Source of the DNA: Impatiens glandulifera
Taxonomy: Eukaryota; Streptophyta; Magnoliopsida; Ericales; Balsaminaceae
Direction: 5' to 3'
Assembly (NCBI RefSeq): GCF_907164915.1
Contig: NC_061866.1
Location: forward strand, 39,744,320 to 39,808,319
Length of the DNA stretch: 64,000 bases
Translations under genes and position numbers: made by a program
Shown: positions 10,451-21,338 of the stretch, piece after piece
Numbering within the stretch: the stretch's first letter is position 1
Layout: every line of letters starts with the position of its first letter
The notes under the pieces: model-generated
Database searches by the model: none
What the model was told of the DNA's origin: nothing
What the model saw: only the letters and a program-made list of their open reading frames with translations

Positions 10451-10895
10451 TTTGTCGAAGGATTTTCCTTATGTCTGAAAAACTTCGTTAATAACAAGGT
10501 TTTATGTTGTTACTCTACCCCTGAATATTAATCACATATAAATGAATAAATATTGATAACTCAGGTCATGCCATCAAGTATATTCTTTTTCACTACCTTG
10601 GTAAGTTTTATTACTATATTGTAGTTGTCTTGTTAGTCTCTTTCATTTATTTGAATTTGCTTTGAAAAAACCATTCCAAGAATCTTCTAAGGTATTTTTT
10701 CAATTTTTATTCTATTTTTAGTAGTTTTGGTGAGTAGTTTTGTTGGGAAAATTTGACGAAATATCTTAAAAAATGATTTAAATGCGCTAGTGACCAGTGC
10801 ATTAATTAAAGGCGTTGTTGACCACTTAAAATATTTTTAACGAAAATATCACATTTGCGTAACGCGAAAGGGAAGATCGCCACGCAAAGGGAAGA

Positions 10896-11047
10896 CCTGT
10901 GAAAAGTCTAAAATATTTTCGCAGAATCGTCACGCGAAAGGCAAGATCATCACGCGAAGGGCATGATCGTCACGCGAAGGACATTATCGTCACGCGAAAG
11001 ACATTATCGTCATGCGAAAGTCACGATCATTCTAGACTTTTCACAGG
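10896..11047. repeat. 20-bp minisatellite enclosed by a 19-bp inverted repeat (unit A)
   Basis: cctgtgaaaagtctaaaat at 10896-10914 is the inverse of attctagacttttcacagg at 11029-11047, with one mismatch. Between them lie five 20-bp direct repeats of the type atcgtcacgcgaaggacatt (10926-11025). The right arm overlaps the GTTTT target of the copia insertion by one base. Confidence 0.85.
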
Positions 11048-11051
11048 TTTT

Positions 11052-12781
11052 TGTTGGGTCAAATTATTTTGACTAAGAATTAGACGTAAGTCTAATGAAT
11101 ACAGGGAATTAGACGTAAGTCTAATGTGTTCGAAATTAGATGTATCGTCTAACACACCGGAGTTAGACGTATAGTCTAATAGACTTGTAATTAGACGGAT
11201 GGTCTAATAGATATTCGGAATTAGACGTACAGTCTAACTCACCGGAGTTAGACGTATAATCTAATAGACTTGTAATTAGACGGATGGTCTAATAGATATT
11301 CGGAATTAGACGTACAGTCTAACTCACCGGAGTTAGACGTGTAGTCTAATATATTTACAATTAGACGGATAGTCTAATTTGTTTGGAATTAGACGTGTAG
11401 TCTAATTAGTGAAAGTTAGACGTGTGTCTAACTCCTTCAGACAAGTCTGAGGTAGAACCAGAATTAGACGTGTAGTCTAACTCAGTGGAGTTAGACGTAC
11501 CGTCTAATGGTTATTGGATAATTAGACGTGTAGTCTAATTAATGAAAGTTAGACGTGCGTCTAACTCCTCCAGACAAGTTTAAGGTAGAACCGGAATTAG
11601 ACGTGTAGTCTAAATAAGTGGAGTTAGACGTACCGTCTAGTGGTTATTGAATAATTAGACGTGTAGTCTAATTAGTGAAAGTTAGACGTGCGTCTAACTC
11701 CTTCAGACAAGTCTGAGGTAGAACCGGAATTAGACGTGTAGTCTAACTTAGTGGAGTTAGACGTGCAGTCTAATGGTTATTGTAATTAGACGTGAGTCTA
11801 ATTCTATTAGACCAGGCGGTCTAATAAACGTTTTTATTAAAAGAATATGTGTGATTTCATTAGATTGATTTTACAATCCGTCTAACTGAAATACGTCTAA
11901 TGCTCAGTTTAAGCTGTATGATTGAAGCTAGCATTTCTCCTACCCACGTGCTATAGCTATACCCTACTCATTTTCCACTTTCTAGTGAAGATTAGTACAA
12001 CATCTATATGCAACCAACCAAGGAATGCCACGTAAGAGAATTTTCCTCACATTACTTGTTTTGCAGGTACATCCCTGATGGAATATTCGGCGCACTACCA
12101 GTGATGTACGGCCACTATCCTTGTGCTCAGAATCTGCTACGTACAATGAAGGCTTTCCAATGGAAGAGTGTCACGTATCATTCCAAAAGATTCGACCGTT
12201 AGCTCCTGCTCAGTATTTAACTAATCTCAAGGACAACGGACAATGTGCCTTACGAATTAGCCTTAGATAACGAACAAGCAATCTGATTTTGTAGAGAGAG
12301 AAACTATTCAATCATCTTGCTTACTGAATTCATACTGTGAAGTTTCTTTCTGATTGTACTGTGTGTGAATCAAGAGAGAGCTAGAATCAAAACACCTTTA
12401 ACTGAGTGATATTCTTCATCTTGTAATTGAACAGAAAAGTGTTCTGTTCAATAGTGAGTTAAGTGTGTAAACTGTATTTGATTCGAATCATATTATAGTG
12501 AATCATTCCAGTGGTTGGAAGAAGGAGTGACGTAGGAGAGTTTCTCCGAACATCCATAAACAAACTGCTGTGTTATTTCATTTCTGTCATCTTTTCATAT
12601 TTCATCTTGTGTTTCAAACCCAAGTAAACAATTCCGCCTTGAATCTGTTTCAAGTGTTTACAAGTGTTTGCGTAGAATAGAAAGCGAATTAAATCCCTAA
12701 CAGGATTTCTTTCAAACCATTTTTCATAAGCCTTCATCCTTAGCCAGACCCCCGTCTCTATCGATAAAGTCAATTCTATCA
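11052..12781 (+). repeat. 5' LTR of copia, unit A
   Basis: Starts TGTTGGGTCAAATT and ends CTATCA, two bases before the primer-binding site. It is 1,730 bp against 2,007 bp for the 3' LTR; mainly about 360 bp present at 19024-19382 is missing here. The same loss is seen in units B and C, so it predates the duplication. Confidence 0.85.
11077..11835. repeat. TTAGACGT palindrome array in 5' LTR, unit A
   Basis: Roughly 20 short imperfect palindromes of the form TTAGACGTnnAGTCTAA are separated by 10-25 bp spacers. Larger sub-repeats contain cttcagacaagtctgaggtagaaccgg. A denser version fills the 3' LTR. The motif also occurs in the internal region at 17370-17560. Confidence 0.85.
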
Positions 12782-12783
12782 AT

Positions 12784-12796
12784 TGGTATCAGAGCC
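12784..12796 (+). other. Primer-binding site, copia unit A
   Basis: tggtatcagagcc is complementary to the 3' end of plant initiator methionine tRNA, the usual primer for copia elements. It lies two bases after the 5' LTR. Confidence 0.9.
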
Positions 12797-12830
12797 TTAT
12801 TTCTATTCTCAAGCATCAAGAACCTGAAGC

Positions 12831-13520
12831 ATGTCTATCATCAATGAAATTCCTCTTCTATCAAGGGATAACTACGAATATTGGATGATAAGAATGCAAG
12901 CTCACTTGGCTGCTATTTACTATAATATGTGGAGCGTTATTACTGATGGCCCCATAAAGATTTCGAAGCCAAGAAGTGAGTGGACTACTGAAGACAAGAT
13001 GACCAATAACATGGATAATGTTGCTAAGAACATTCTGTACCAGTCGCTCAACATGAATATGTTCTGTGAGATCAAATTCTGTTCCACTGCTAAAGAGATA
13101 TGGGATAAGCTTAATCAGATCTACGGTTCAAGCACTCAAGCAAAGAAGAACCAGAAAGCGCTCATATGTAGTAAAAACAAATCCAGTTGGGCTGACTGTG
13201 ATTCAGATGAGTCTCCTGCTGAAAAAGAGAATGAAGCTGTCACATGTCTGATGGCAGATGATCAATCCAAGGTAAATGATATCTCTACACCATAATTTAT
13301 AAACGAGGAGTTAACTAATGCACTCAATGAAATGGCTATTGAGTACAAGAAGTTAACTGACTCTTTTTTTGAAATGAAAGTTAAATATGAATCAATTGTT
13401 CTTTCCTCAAACCAAGAATCTAAACCAAACGTTTTTTATGAAAACTCAACAGAGATCTCTTCTAAGAATGAGATGCTCAAAGAACAGATTCAAATTCTTT
13501 ATCTGAAAACAAGAGATTAA
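12831..13520 (+). pseudogene. copia gag, internally deleted (unit A)
   Basis: ATG 12831 opens a typical copia gag N-terminus (LLSRDNYEYWMIRMQAHL, AAKEIWDKLNQIYGSS-like). After about residue 100 it jumps from YGSSTQAKKNQKAL to the acidic tail SWADCDSDESP...TCLMADD. The central gag region and the CCHC zinc knuckle, normally in between, are missing. TAA at 13293-13295 interrupts the frame, which then runs on to 13520 as a Lys/Glu-rich coiled-coil segment. The same deletion and stop occur in unit C. The product could not package RNA normally. Confidence 0.8.
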
Positions 13521-13576
13521 ATTATATAGTCAGTGCATGGACAAGATCTGGAGATGCTGTCAAACATCAAATCAGT

Positions 13577-14282
13577 ATGTTGAAACCTGCTAGATCTAGA
13601 TTCGGATTGGGATATGACAGCAATGACCCAAATCTGTCCTGCAAAAAGTCAAATCCTCCAATTGACAAGTTTAATCCTATAAACTTTGTCAAAAGAAGTA
13701 TGGATGACATTGAATCTGATCCTATTCATGAAGAAGTTGCTTTCAAAAATGAAATAGTGTATGTTCCGCCTACTATTAGCTGGCTTAACAACAAGCTAGA
13801 AGCAGCTAATAAGTCTGGCAATTTAAAACCTGACTCTAAGTAAAAAAGTTTTAAAAAAAAGCCTTCTTCAAAAGCTAAAGGATCAGTGGCTAGCAGAAAG
13901 TCGTCTGCTAAGTCAAAAACATACGCATTAATCACAACTCAAAATGGGAAATCCATCAGAATAACTCAAATATGGATTCCTAAGGGACTGATTGACCGAG
14001 GACCCAATTGAAAGTGGGTACCAAAAGATTGTAAATATTTATTTATGTAGGTACAAATAAACGAAGGACTGGAGGAATCTGTATGGTATCTTGATAGCGG
14101 ATGTTCCAGGCATATGACAGGAAACAGACGGCTTCTCACTAATATATCAGATTGCTCTGGACCTAAGATCACATTTGGTGACAAGAAGAAGGGTAAGACC
14201 ATGGGTAAGGGTAAGATTATCCATGGTAACCTATCTATTAATGATGTGCTGCTTGTTGATAATCTGTGCTATAATTATTATT
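13577..14282 (+). pseudogene. copia protease region (unit A)
   Basis: The frame is shifted by two relative to gag. It reads SRFGLGYDSNDP near the start and then the retropepsin signature LDSGCSRHMTG at about 14090-14122 (catalytic Asp in DSG). In-frame stops occur at 13841-13843 (unit A only), 14009-14011 and 14048-14050, and reading ends at TGA TAA near 14281. It is normally part of one gag-pol polyprotein; here it is decayed. Confidence 0.8.
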
Positions 14283-15578
14283 GATAATGGTCTGTTAGTA
14301 GACTTTCAAACTCATGCATGTTTAGTTAAAGACCAAGATGGAAACATTTTATTGACTGGAAGTAGAGTAGGAAACTCATACAAAATGAATTGGAAAAAAG
14401 AGTCTTCTGATCCTATGTGCATGATTTCCAAGAATGACCAAAAATGGTTATGGCATAAACGTTTGAACCATTTGAATTTTAAAACCATCAACAACATTTG
14501 TTCAAACAATTTAGTCATTGGTTTGCCCAAACTTCAATTTTCAAAGGACAAGATATGCACTTCCTGCTAGTTACGCAAATAGGGCAGATCATCGTTCAAA
14601 AGTAAAGGGAAATCACAATCCAGCCGTATCCTAGAACTTTTACATATGGATCTATTTGGTCCAAATCCTGTAAAGAGTATTGGAGGAATGAGATTTGCCC
14701 TAATTGTTATTGATGATTTCTCACGCTTTACATGGGTTGCATTTTTACCATCAAAAGATAAAACTGCTGATAACTTGATTAGAATATTTAAAGGAATTCA
14801 GAATCAGAAATCTTTAAATATTACATGCATCAGAAGTGATCAGTGAACTAAGTTCACTAACAGATACCTATCATCCTATCTCGAGGAGACTGGAATTAGG
14901 CACGAGTTGTCTAGTGCCAGAACTCTACAGCAAAACGGCATTGCTGAGAGAAGAGTGAGAACTCTGAAGGAAGCAGCGAGATCTATGCTTGTTGAATCAG
15001 ATGTACCTCAGAGGTTCTGGGCGGAAGCCATTAGTAATGCTTGCTATACACAAAACCGGTCAATAATCAACAAACGTTTTGATAAAAATCCCTATGAATT
15101 GTATTATGGGAGAATTCCTACAGTGTCTTATTTTAAGATATTTGGGTGTAAATGTTTTATCCATAACAATGGAAAGGTTTATTTGACCGCTTTTGATGCT
15201 AAAGCAGATGAGGGATTCATGTTGGGATACTCATCAGTAAGCAAAGCTTACAGAGTCTACAACAAAAGAACACAGACTATTGAAAAATCCCTCCATGTAG
15301 TTTTTGATGAGCATGTTGAGAGCAAATCTAATGAACCCATTGATCTTGCTGACAGACTTAAAGCGAATAGTCTTGAGTCTGTAAGTGAAGAAGAAGAAAC
15401 TTTGGATAAGAAGATGGCTTTGTCTGATCCAGTGGCTGATCCGGTTGAAGTTCAACCAGATGTTCAAACTCCTGTTAAACAAGAAGTTGAGAGTTTGGAT
15501 GTCGCGGTGTCACCAGTTCAGATGACCAATCCCTTGGATCCAACTTTAGATGGAACAGAAATCATCCACCAGAACTGA
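14283..15578 (+). pseudogene. copia integrase with GAG-pre-integrase domain (unit A)
   Basis: Reads the pre-integrase zinc-binding HHCC region (WHKRLNHLNFKTINN, then ICTSC), followed by the rve core. The first Asp is in HMDLFGP (14646). The second is in SDQ at 14838-14843, followed at once by TGA 14844-14846 where the family has Gly. The Glu is in QQNGIAERR at about 14928-14954. After the core come YELYYGRIPTVSYFKIFGCKCF and the acidic linker to RT. A TAG at 14568-14570 is specific to unit A. Catalytic residues are mostly preserved but the frame is not. Confidence 0.85.
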
Positions 15579-15622
15579 TAATCGGAAATCATTTTTCTCC
15601 TCGAAGGACAAGACGTCAACTA

Positions 15623-16783
15623 ATGGATGAAATGACCAATTCTGCATTTATTTCTCAAATTGAACCTAAGAAAATTGGTGAAGCTATAGTTGATCCAGAT
15701 TGGATCAATGCTATGCAGGAGGAGTTAAATCAATTTGCTAGAAGTAAAGTGTGGTATCTTACTCCTAGACCAACTGACAAATCAGTTATAGGAACAAGAT
15801 GGGTCTTTAGAAACAAGCTTAGTGAAGATGGTTTAGTCATTAGAAACAAAGCTCGTTTAGTTGCTCAAGGATACAGACAAGAGAAATGTATTGATTTTGA
15901 TGAGTCTTTTGCACCGTTTACAAGACTATAGGCAATCAGAATCTTCCTAGCATATGCATCATTTAAGAATTTTAAAGTCTTTCAAATGGATTTGAAGAGT
16001 GCATTTTAAAATGGAAAATTAAGTGAAGAAGTATATGTTGAGCAACCCCCTGGTTTTGTAGATCATGTTTTGTCAAATCATGTTTATAGGCTTGACAAAG
16101 CATTGTATGTTTTGAAACAAGCTCCTAGAGCTTGGTATGACACTTTAACCAATTTCTTGTTTGATCATGACTTTGTTGTTGGAACAGTGGATAAAACCCT
16201 GTTTAGTTTTACTAAAGATTCTCACATTCTACTTGTTCAGATATATGTTGATGATATTATTTTTGGCTCAACTAACCCCAAATTGTGTGAGAAATTTGTC
16301 AAGCTGATGCAGGACAGGTTTGAAATGAGCATGATGGGAGAACTTACATTCTTCCTTGGGCTTCAAGTCCGTCAGCTAGAAAACGGAACTCTTATCAACC
16401 AGGCCAAATACACCAAAGAACTGCTAAAGAAGTTTGGTTTGGAGAATTGTTTTGAAGCAACTACTCCAATGAGCTCTTCGATTAAATTGGATAAAGATGA
16501 AGGTGGCCAAAGTGTCGATGTAACAGCATATAGAGGACTCATCGGTTCTTTGTTGTATGTAACTGCTAGCAGGCCAGACATTCAATTTGTTGTTGGTGTT
16601 TGTGGCAGATTTTAGGCTGATCCTAAACTTTCTCATTTTACTGCTGCTAAACGTATTCTTAAATACTTAAAGGGAACTCAAAATGTGGGACTGTGGTATC
16701 CGAAGGATTCTAGTTTCAATTTAATTAGTTTCTTAGATGCAGATTATGCAGGATGCAAAATTGATAGAAAAAAGCATAAGTGA
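15623..16783 (+). pseudogene. copia reverse transcriptase (unit A)
   Basis: The RVT_2 domain reads DPDWINAMQEELNQF, GTRWVFRNKL, KARLVAQGYRQ, then [17 protein letters not shown] and the catalytic YVDD at 16244-16255. TAG at 15929-15931 and TAA at 16007-16009 are shared with unit C. TAG at 16613-16615, in place of the Gln codon seen in unit C, is private to unit A. The frame ends at TGA 16781-16783. Confidence 0.9.
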
Positions 16784-17186
16784 AACTTTCCAGTTCCTTG
16801 GAGATCGTCTAATCACATGATTCAGCAAGAAGTAGACGTCGGTTGCCATGTCTACAGCTGAAGTAGAGTATCTTGCAGCTGGAAGTTGTTCTCAAGTTCT
16901 GTGGATTCAACAACAGCTCATAAACTATGGGATTGAGGCTGATGAATCTCCAATTTTCTACGACAACACAAGTGCTATCGCAATCACCTACAATCCAGTT
17001 TTACATTCTCGGACAAAACATATTGAAATCAGACATCATTTCATCCGGGAACACGTCAATCAGAAGCAGATTCGTCTTGAACATGTCTCTACAGATCAAC
17101 AAATTGTAGACATTTTCAAGAAACCCCTACCGGAAGCTAAGTTTTCTCACTTTAGAAACATGTTAGATCTTGTTGATCATGATTGA
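16784..17186 (+). pseudogene. copia RNase H (unit A)
   Basis: The open stretch from ATG 16848 reads MSTAEVEYLAAGSCSQVLW and continues through DNTSAIAI, HSRTKHIEIRHHFIRE and VSTDQQIVDIFKKPLP. These are the conserved blocks of the copia RNase H end, including Glu of AEVEY and Asp of DNTSA. The N-terminal piece (16784-16847) is in a different frame from RT. It ends at TGA 17184-17186, the normal end of pol. Confidence 0.9.
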
Positions 17187-17948
17187 TGTGATTACGTGCA
17201 TAAATTAAGGGGGAACATATTGTTAAAAACGCAACTGAATAGATATGAAAGATAGAGGTCTTAATTTGTCCTGAGGATTTAGAGTTTGAGAAACACAGCT
17301 ACTTAGACACTCGTCTACTTTAGCAGTTTCATCTTCATCTGAAATTATTGTCTTGGTTATTCTAACCTGCATGGTTAGACGAATACGTCTAATAGACGTT
17401 AGACGTTTTTAGGTCATGAGCAAGAGGATGCTCACGTCTAACCAGACACGCGTGTCTCACGTGATATTATTGCATAATTAGACGGATACGTCTAATAGAC
17501 TGATTTTCAAAAAGGAGGTGAAAATGTAAAAAGGAGAATAAACGTCTAACTACTTGTGTAATTAGACTCTTCATCTTCTGGCTATTTGGACATCTGTCCT
17601 TTAATTATTTATGCTCAAGTTCATTTTCCTGCCGACAACTAAATCAGTCATTCCTCAAAAGAATTGAAGACACGTGTCTCTCAATATGCAAGGAATGACT
17701 AATATTTCTGACAAATTTTTCTTGTACACTTAGTATTAACCGTTCGGTTTCATGCTAACATTAAATGCTGTCTTTATTGGGAACTGACTTTTGAAGTTCT
17801 TGACGGTAGGAGTAATCATTAGTTTTCTTCTATATGATTAAATCCTGATATTTATAGGGTTATTCACTCTAAAAGATAGAATATCTTTGAAATCAATCTC
17901 TCTCACTTTAGAACTCGAATCGTTCTAACCCTTGTTCATCAAATCGTA
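17187..17948 (+). other. Spacer between pol and the extra ORF, copia unit A
   Basis: There is no long ORF. It contains several TTAGACG/CGTCTAA motifs at 17370-17560, the same motif that fills the LTRs. The last 200 bp (from cgttcggtttcatgct at about 17740) is the left part of the 1,076-bp unit amplified in unit B and may hold the leader for the extra ORF. Confidence 0.5.
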
Positions 17949-18707
17949 ATGTCGTCTTTCCGTCCAAAGTCGATTCAAGTGGATTTTCAATCCGTATCCT
18001 CTTTCCAATCTCCTGGAATGCATAGAATGTTTGAGTCTCTTAAAGCCTCCGGGTTTAGGAAGTTTCTTTCTCCTCATGAACTCTATCACGAACAGCTAGT
18101 CAAAGAATTTTTCGAAAACGCCGGCTTCTATCAGGATAAAGTTATTGTTGGGGCCGTGATGGGCCAGATGATCTGCATCACCGAAGAGTCCTTCGGTACG
18201 TTTTTCCAACTTCCAAAAGTAGGTATCGATGAGTTCTCAACCACTCCTACTGATCTAATGTATACAATGATGAAAGTCTTTTTCGATTCCCCTCAAGTAG
18301 ACATTCATGGAAAGAAAAACCTTCTGAAGGTTGAATATGCTCTTTTAAGCGACATCGTATCGAAATCCCTTCTTTCTAAGGAGTCTTCCTACAAGTATTG
18401 TACGAAGGTTTTTCAGATAATGGTGGCCATCACTAGGGGTATTCCTGCCAACTAGACAAGCTTCCTCTTCGGAAATCTTGTCAGAATGGTTGTTGCTCGG
18501 AAGAAGATTTTTGTATTTGATGGTCCTCTTAGCTCTCTTCTTTGTTTCCTTCTAAATGAACCCGGTAAGAGTTTTCCACTTCCTTCTAAAATTTTGAATT
18601 TCCAGAAGGTTTTCGATTATGTTCAAAGGGTGGAGACGCTCAAGTCCAAGAAAAGGAAAAGAGAAGACTCCAACTCCCCTCTAACCGCAGTCTTAGAGAT
18701 CTCCTAG
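17949..18707 (+). pseudogene. Extra 3' ORF of the copia element (unit A), one in-frame stop
   Basis: ATG 17949 opens 168 codons (MSSFRPKSIQVDFQSV...) to TAG 18453-18455. The same frame then continues with VRMVVARKKIF... for about 84 more codons to TAG 18705-18707. The body resembles, from memory, plant retroelement ORFs of the 'putative plant transposon protein' type, where a Trp follows the conserved Asn at the stop position. TGG to TAG is therefore the simplest reading. It has no catalytic motif, signal peptide or membrane segment; the end is basic (KSKKRKRED). The function of this ORF class is unknown. The same TAG is in all five copies in the window. Confidence 0.6.
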
Positions 18708-18983
18708 GTTGAAGTCAATCCTTTCGAAAGTAAAGTCTAGGAAGAAGAAGAAGAATAAAATTTAAATGTCTTTTTGAAAGTTCTTTTGAATATTTTTATG
18801 ATGTTTTTGGGGTAAACTTATTTTGGGTACATTGAACAATATTTTGTGTGTTTCTTCTGAAAACACTCATATGTGATTGACTTGGATATTTCTGAATGTC
18901 TTACTTGCATGCAAACGATTTTGTCTATTTATATGATGAATGCATGTTTTGGTATATGTATGCACGTTTCCAATTTCTTCATC

Positions 18984-18997
18984 AAAAAGGAGGAAAT
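18984..18997 (+). other. Polypurine tract, copia unit A
   Basis: aaaaaggaggaaat lies directly against the 3' LTR start. Units B and C have aaaaagggggaaat. It primes plus-strand synthesis in LTR elements. Confidence 0.85.
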
Positions 18998-21004
18998 TGT
19001 TGGGTCAAATTATTTTGACTAAGTGTTGAAATAATTTAACCACTGAGATTTTGATGATGAAATAACTTATGAGTTTTGATGCAGGTGTATTGAAACAATA
19101 TTTCATAAGACTTGGCTCTAATGAGGGTCATTAGACCGATTTTGGCATTCAATGCATAGAATTAGACGTACAGTCTAACTCATCGGAGTTAGACGTGTAG
19201 TCTAATGAATGCATAGAATTAGACGTACAGTCTAACTCATCGGAGTTAGACGTGTAGTCTAACAGACGTGTAATTAGACAGATGGTCTAATAGATACACG
19301 GAATTAGACGTAAGTCTAATGCATAGAATTAGACGTACAATCTAACTCATCGGAGTTAGACGTGTAGTCTAATGAATGTAAAGAATTAGACGTAAGTCTA
19401 ATGAATACAGGGAATTAGACGTAAGTCTAATGTGTTCGAAATTAGACGTACCGTCTAACTCACCGGAGTTAGACGTATAGTCTAATATACTTGTAATTAG
19501 ACAGATGGTCTAATAGATATTCAGAATTAGACGTAGGAGTTAGACTGTGTAGTCTAATATATTTACAATTAGACGGATAGTCTAATTTGTTCGGAATTAG
19601 ACGTGTAGTCTAATTAGTGAAAGTTAGACGTGCGTCTAACTCTTTCAGACAAGTCTGAGGTAGAACCGGAATTAAACGTGTAGTCTAACTCAGTGGAGTT
19701 AGACATACCGTTTAATGGTTATTGGATAATTAGACGTGTAGTCTAATTAATGAAAGTTAGACGTGCGCCTAACTCCTTTAGACAAGTCTGAGGTAGAACC
19801 GGAATTAGACGTGTAGTCTAACTCAGTGGAGTTAGACGTACCGTCTAATGGTTATTGATAATTAGACGTGTAGTCTAATTAGTGAAAGTTAGACGTGCGT
19901 CTAACTCCTTCAGACAAGTCTGAGGTAGAACCGGAATTAGACGTGCAGTCTAACTCAGTGGAGTTAGACGTGCAGTCTAATAGTTATTGTAATTAGACGC
20001 GAGTATAATTCTATTAAACCAGGCGGTTTAATAGACGTTTTTATTAAAAGGAGATGTGTGATTTCATTAGACTGATTTTACAATCCGTCTAACTGAAATC
20101 CGTCTAACCGAAATACGTCTAATACTCAGTTTAAGTAGTATGTTTGGAGCTAGCATTTCTCCTACCCACGTGCTATAGTTGTACCCTACTCCTGCTCCAC
20201 TTTCTAGTGAAGATTAGTACAACAACTATATGCAACCAACCAAGGAATGCCACGTAAGAGAATTTTCCTCACATTACTTGTTTTGCAGGTACATCCCTGG
20301 TGGAATATTCGGCGCACTACCAGTGATGTACGGCCACGATCTTTGTGCTCAGAACCTGCTGTGTACAATGGAGGCTTCCTAATGGAAGAGTGCCACGTAT
20401 CATTCTAAAAGATTCGACCGTTAGCTCCTGCTCAGTATTTAACAAATCTCAAGGACAACGGACAATCTGCCTTACGAATTAGCCTTAGATAACGAACAAG
20501 CAATCTGATTTTGCAGAGAGAATAACTACTCAATCATTTTGCCTACTAAATTCATACTGTGAAACTGCTTTCTGATTGTACTGTGTGTGAATCAAGAGAG
20601 AGTTAGAATCAAAACACCTTTAGCTGAGTGATATTTTTCATCTTGTAATTGAACAGAAAGTGTTCTGTTCAATAGTGAGCTAAGTGTGTGTAAACTGTAT
20701 ATGATTCGAATCATATTATAGTGAATCCTTCCGTTTGTTGGAAGAAATTGTGACGTAGAAGAGTTTCTCCGAACATCCCTAAACAAACTGTTGTGTTCTT
20801 TCATTTTTGTCATCTTTTCATATTTTATCTTGTGCTTCAAACCCAAGTAAACAATTCCGCATTGAATCTGTTTTAAGTGTTTACAAGTGTTTGCGTAGAA
20901 TAGAAAGCAAATTAAATCCCTAACAGGATTTCTTTCAAACCGTTATTCATAAGCCTTCATCCTTAGCCAGACCCCCTTCTTTATCGATAAAGCCGATCCT
21001 ATCA
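18998..21004 (+). repeat. 3' LTR of copia, unit A
   Basis: Runs from TGTTGGGTC to CTATCA, 2,007 bp. It is more similar by eye to the 3' LTRs of units B and C than to its own 5' LTR, so the insertion is older than the segment duplication. Its right end is 335 bp upstream of the F-box start codon. Confidence 0.85.
19137..20125. repeat. TTAGACGT palindrome array in 3' LTR, unit A
   Basis: Around 25-30 palindromes of the type TTAGACGTnnAGTCTAA, with nested larger repeats (atagaattagacgtacag and similar). Relative to unit B, a short deletion fuses two units near 19535. Confidence 0.85.
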
Positions 21005-21338
21005 ATTTTTTTTTACGAGACGATTATGCCCTTCACATTACGCGACATGATAATTTTATCAAAATATTTTAAAATAGTTACCAACGCATTTAAAATGTAT
21101 ATTAGGGACATCTCATCATATTTGTATGCATGTATGTAAATCAGCTATCTTCTTTGACTCTAAATTTTTTGTTTTAAATTTAATATAATTAATTTATGTC
21201 AAATATTTTTGTTTTAAATTTAATATAATTTATTTATTTTTGGTTTAGTTTTTTGAAATTTAATGTTTTTAACAAATGTTAGGAGTTGAATATAGGCTTA
21301 TAAAAAAAAGTTTCGAGCTTTTTGTTAAGGAGGCAAAA

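Larger units (their letters stand above)
11052..21004 (+). mobile_element. Ty1-copia LTR retrotransposon, unit A (9.95 kb, decayed)
   Basis: Boundaries are TGTTGGGTC... at 11052 and ...CTATCA at 21004. The left target is GTTTT (11047-11051) and the right flank is ATTTT, matching the perfect GTTTT pair in unit C except for one base. The parts are 5' LTR, PBS complementary to initiator Met tRNA, gag, protease, integrase, RT and RNase H (the copia order), then an extra ORF, polypurine tract and 3' LTR. Many stops and frameshifts are shared with unit C, so it was dead before the segment was duplicated. An extra ORF after pol and long LTRs suggest a SIRE/Maximus-like lineage (inference). Confidence 0.9.
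10746..21124. mobile_element. Foldback/long-TIR element, unit A, split by the copia insertion
   Basis: The left arm (10746-11051) and the right arm (21005-21124) are imperfect inverted repeats. The reverse complement of 21030-21124 (aaatatgatgagatgtc, ttaaatgcgttggtaac, then attttaaaatatttt and gcgtaatgtgaaggg) matches the left arm (aaatttgacgaaatatc, gcgttgttgacc, acttaaaatattttt, gcgtaacgcgaaaggg). Without the copia the element would be about 420 bp with 20-bp internal tandem repeats. It has no coding capacity. The family (MULE-like or foldback) and target duplication are not determined. Confidence 0.6.

Noticed and set aside
12008..12202. 64-codon ORF inside the copia LTR, repeated at 47997
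   Set aside because: It is LTR sequence and the frame is broken in the 3' LTRs; there is no independent support.
12784..12796. tRNA-like sequence
   Set aside because: Only the 13-nt complement of the initiator tRNA 3' end is present; it is the retroelement primer-binding site and not a tRNA gene.
21276..21338. Upstream in-frame ATG extending the F-box protein by 21 residues
   Set aside because: The added residues have no family support, and the ATG at 21339 has a better context; it remains possible.
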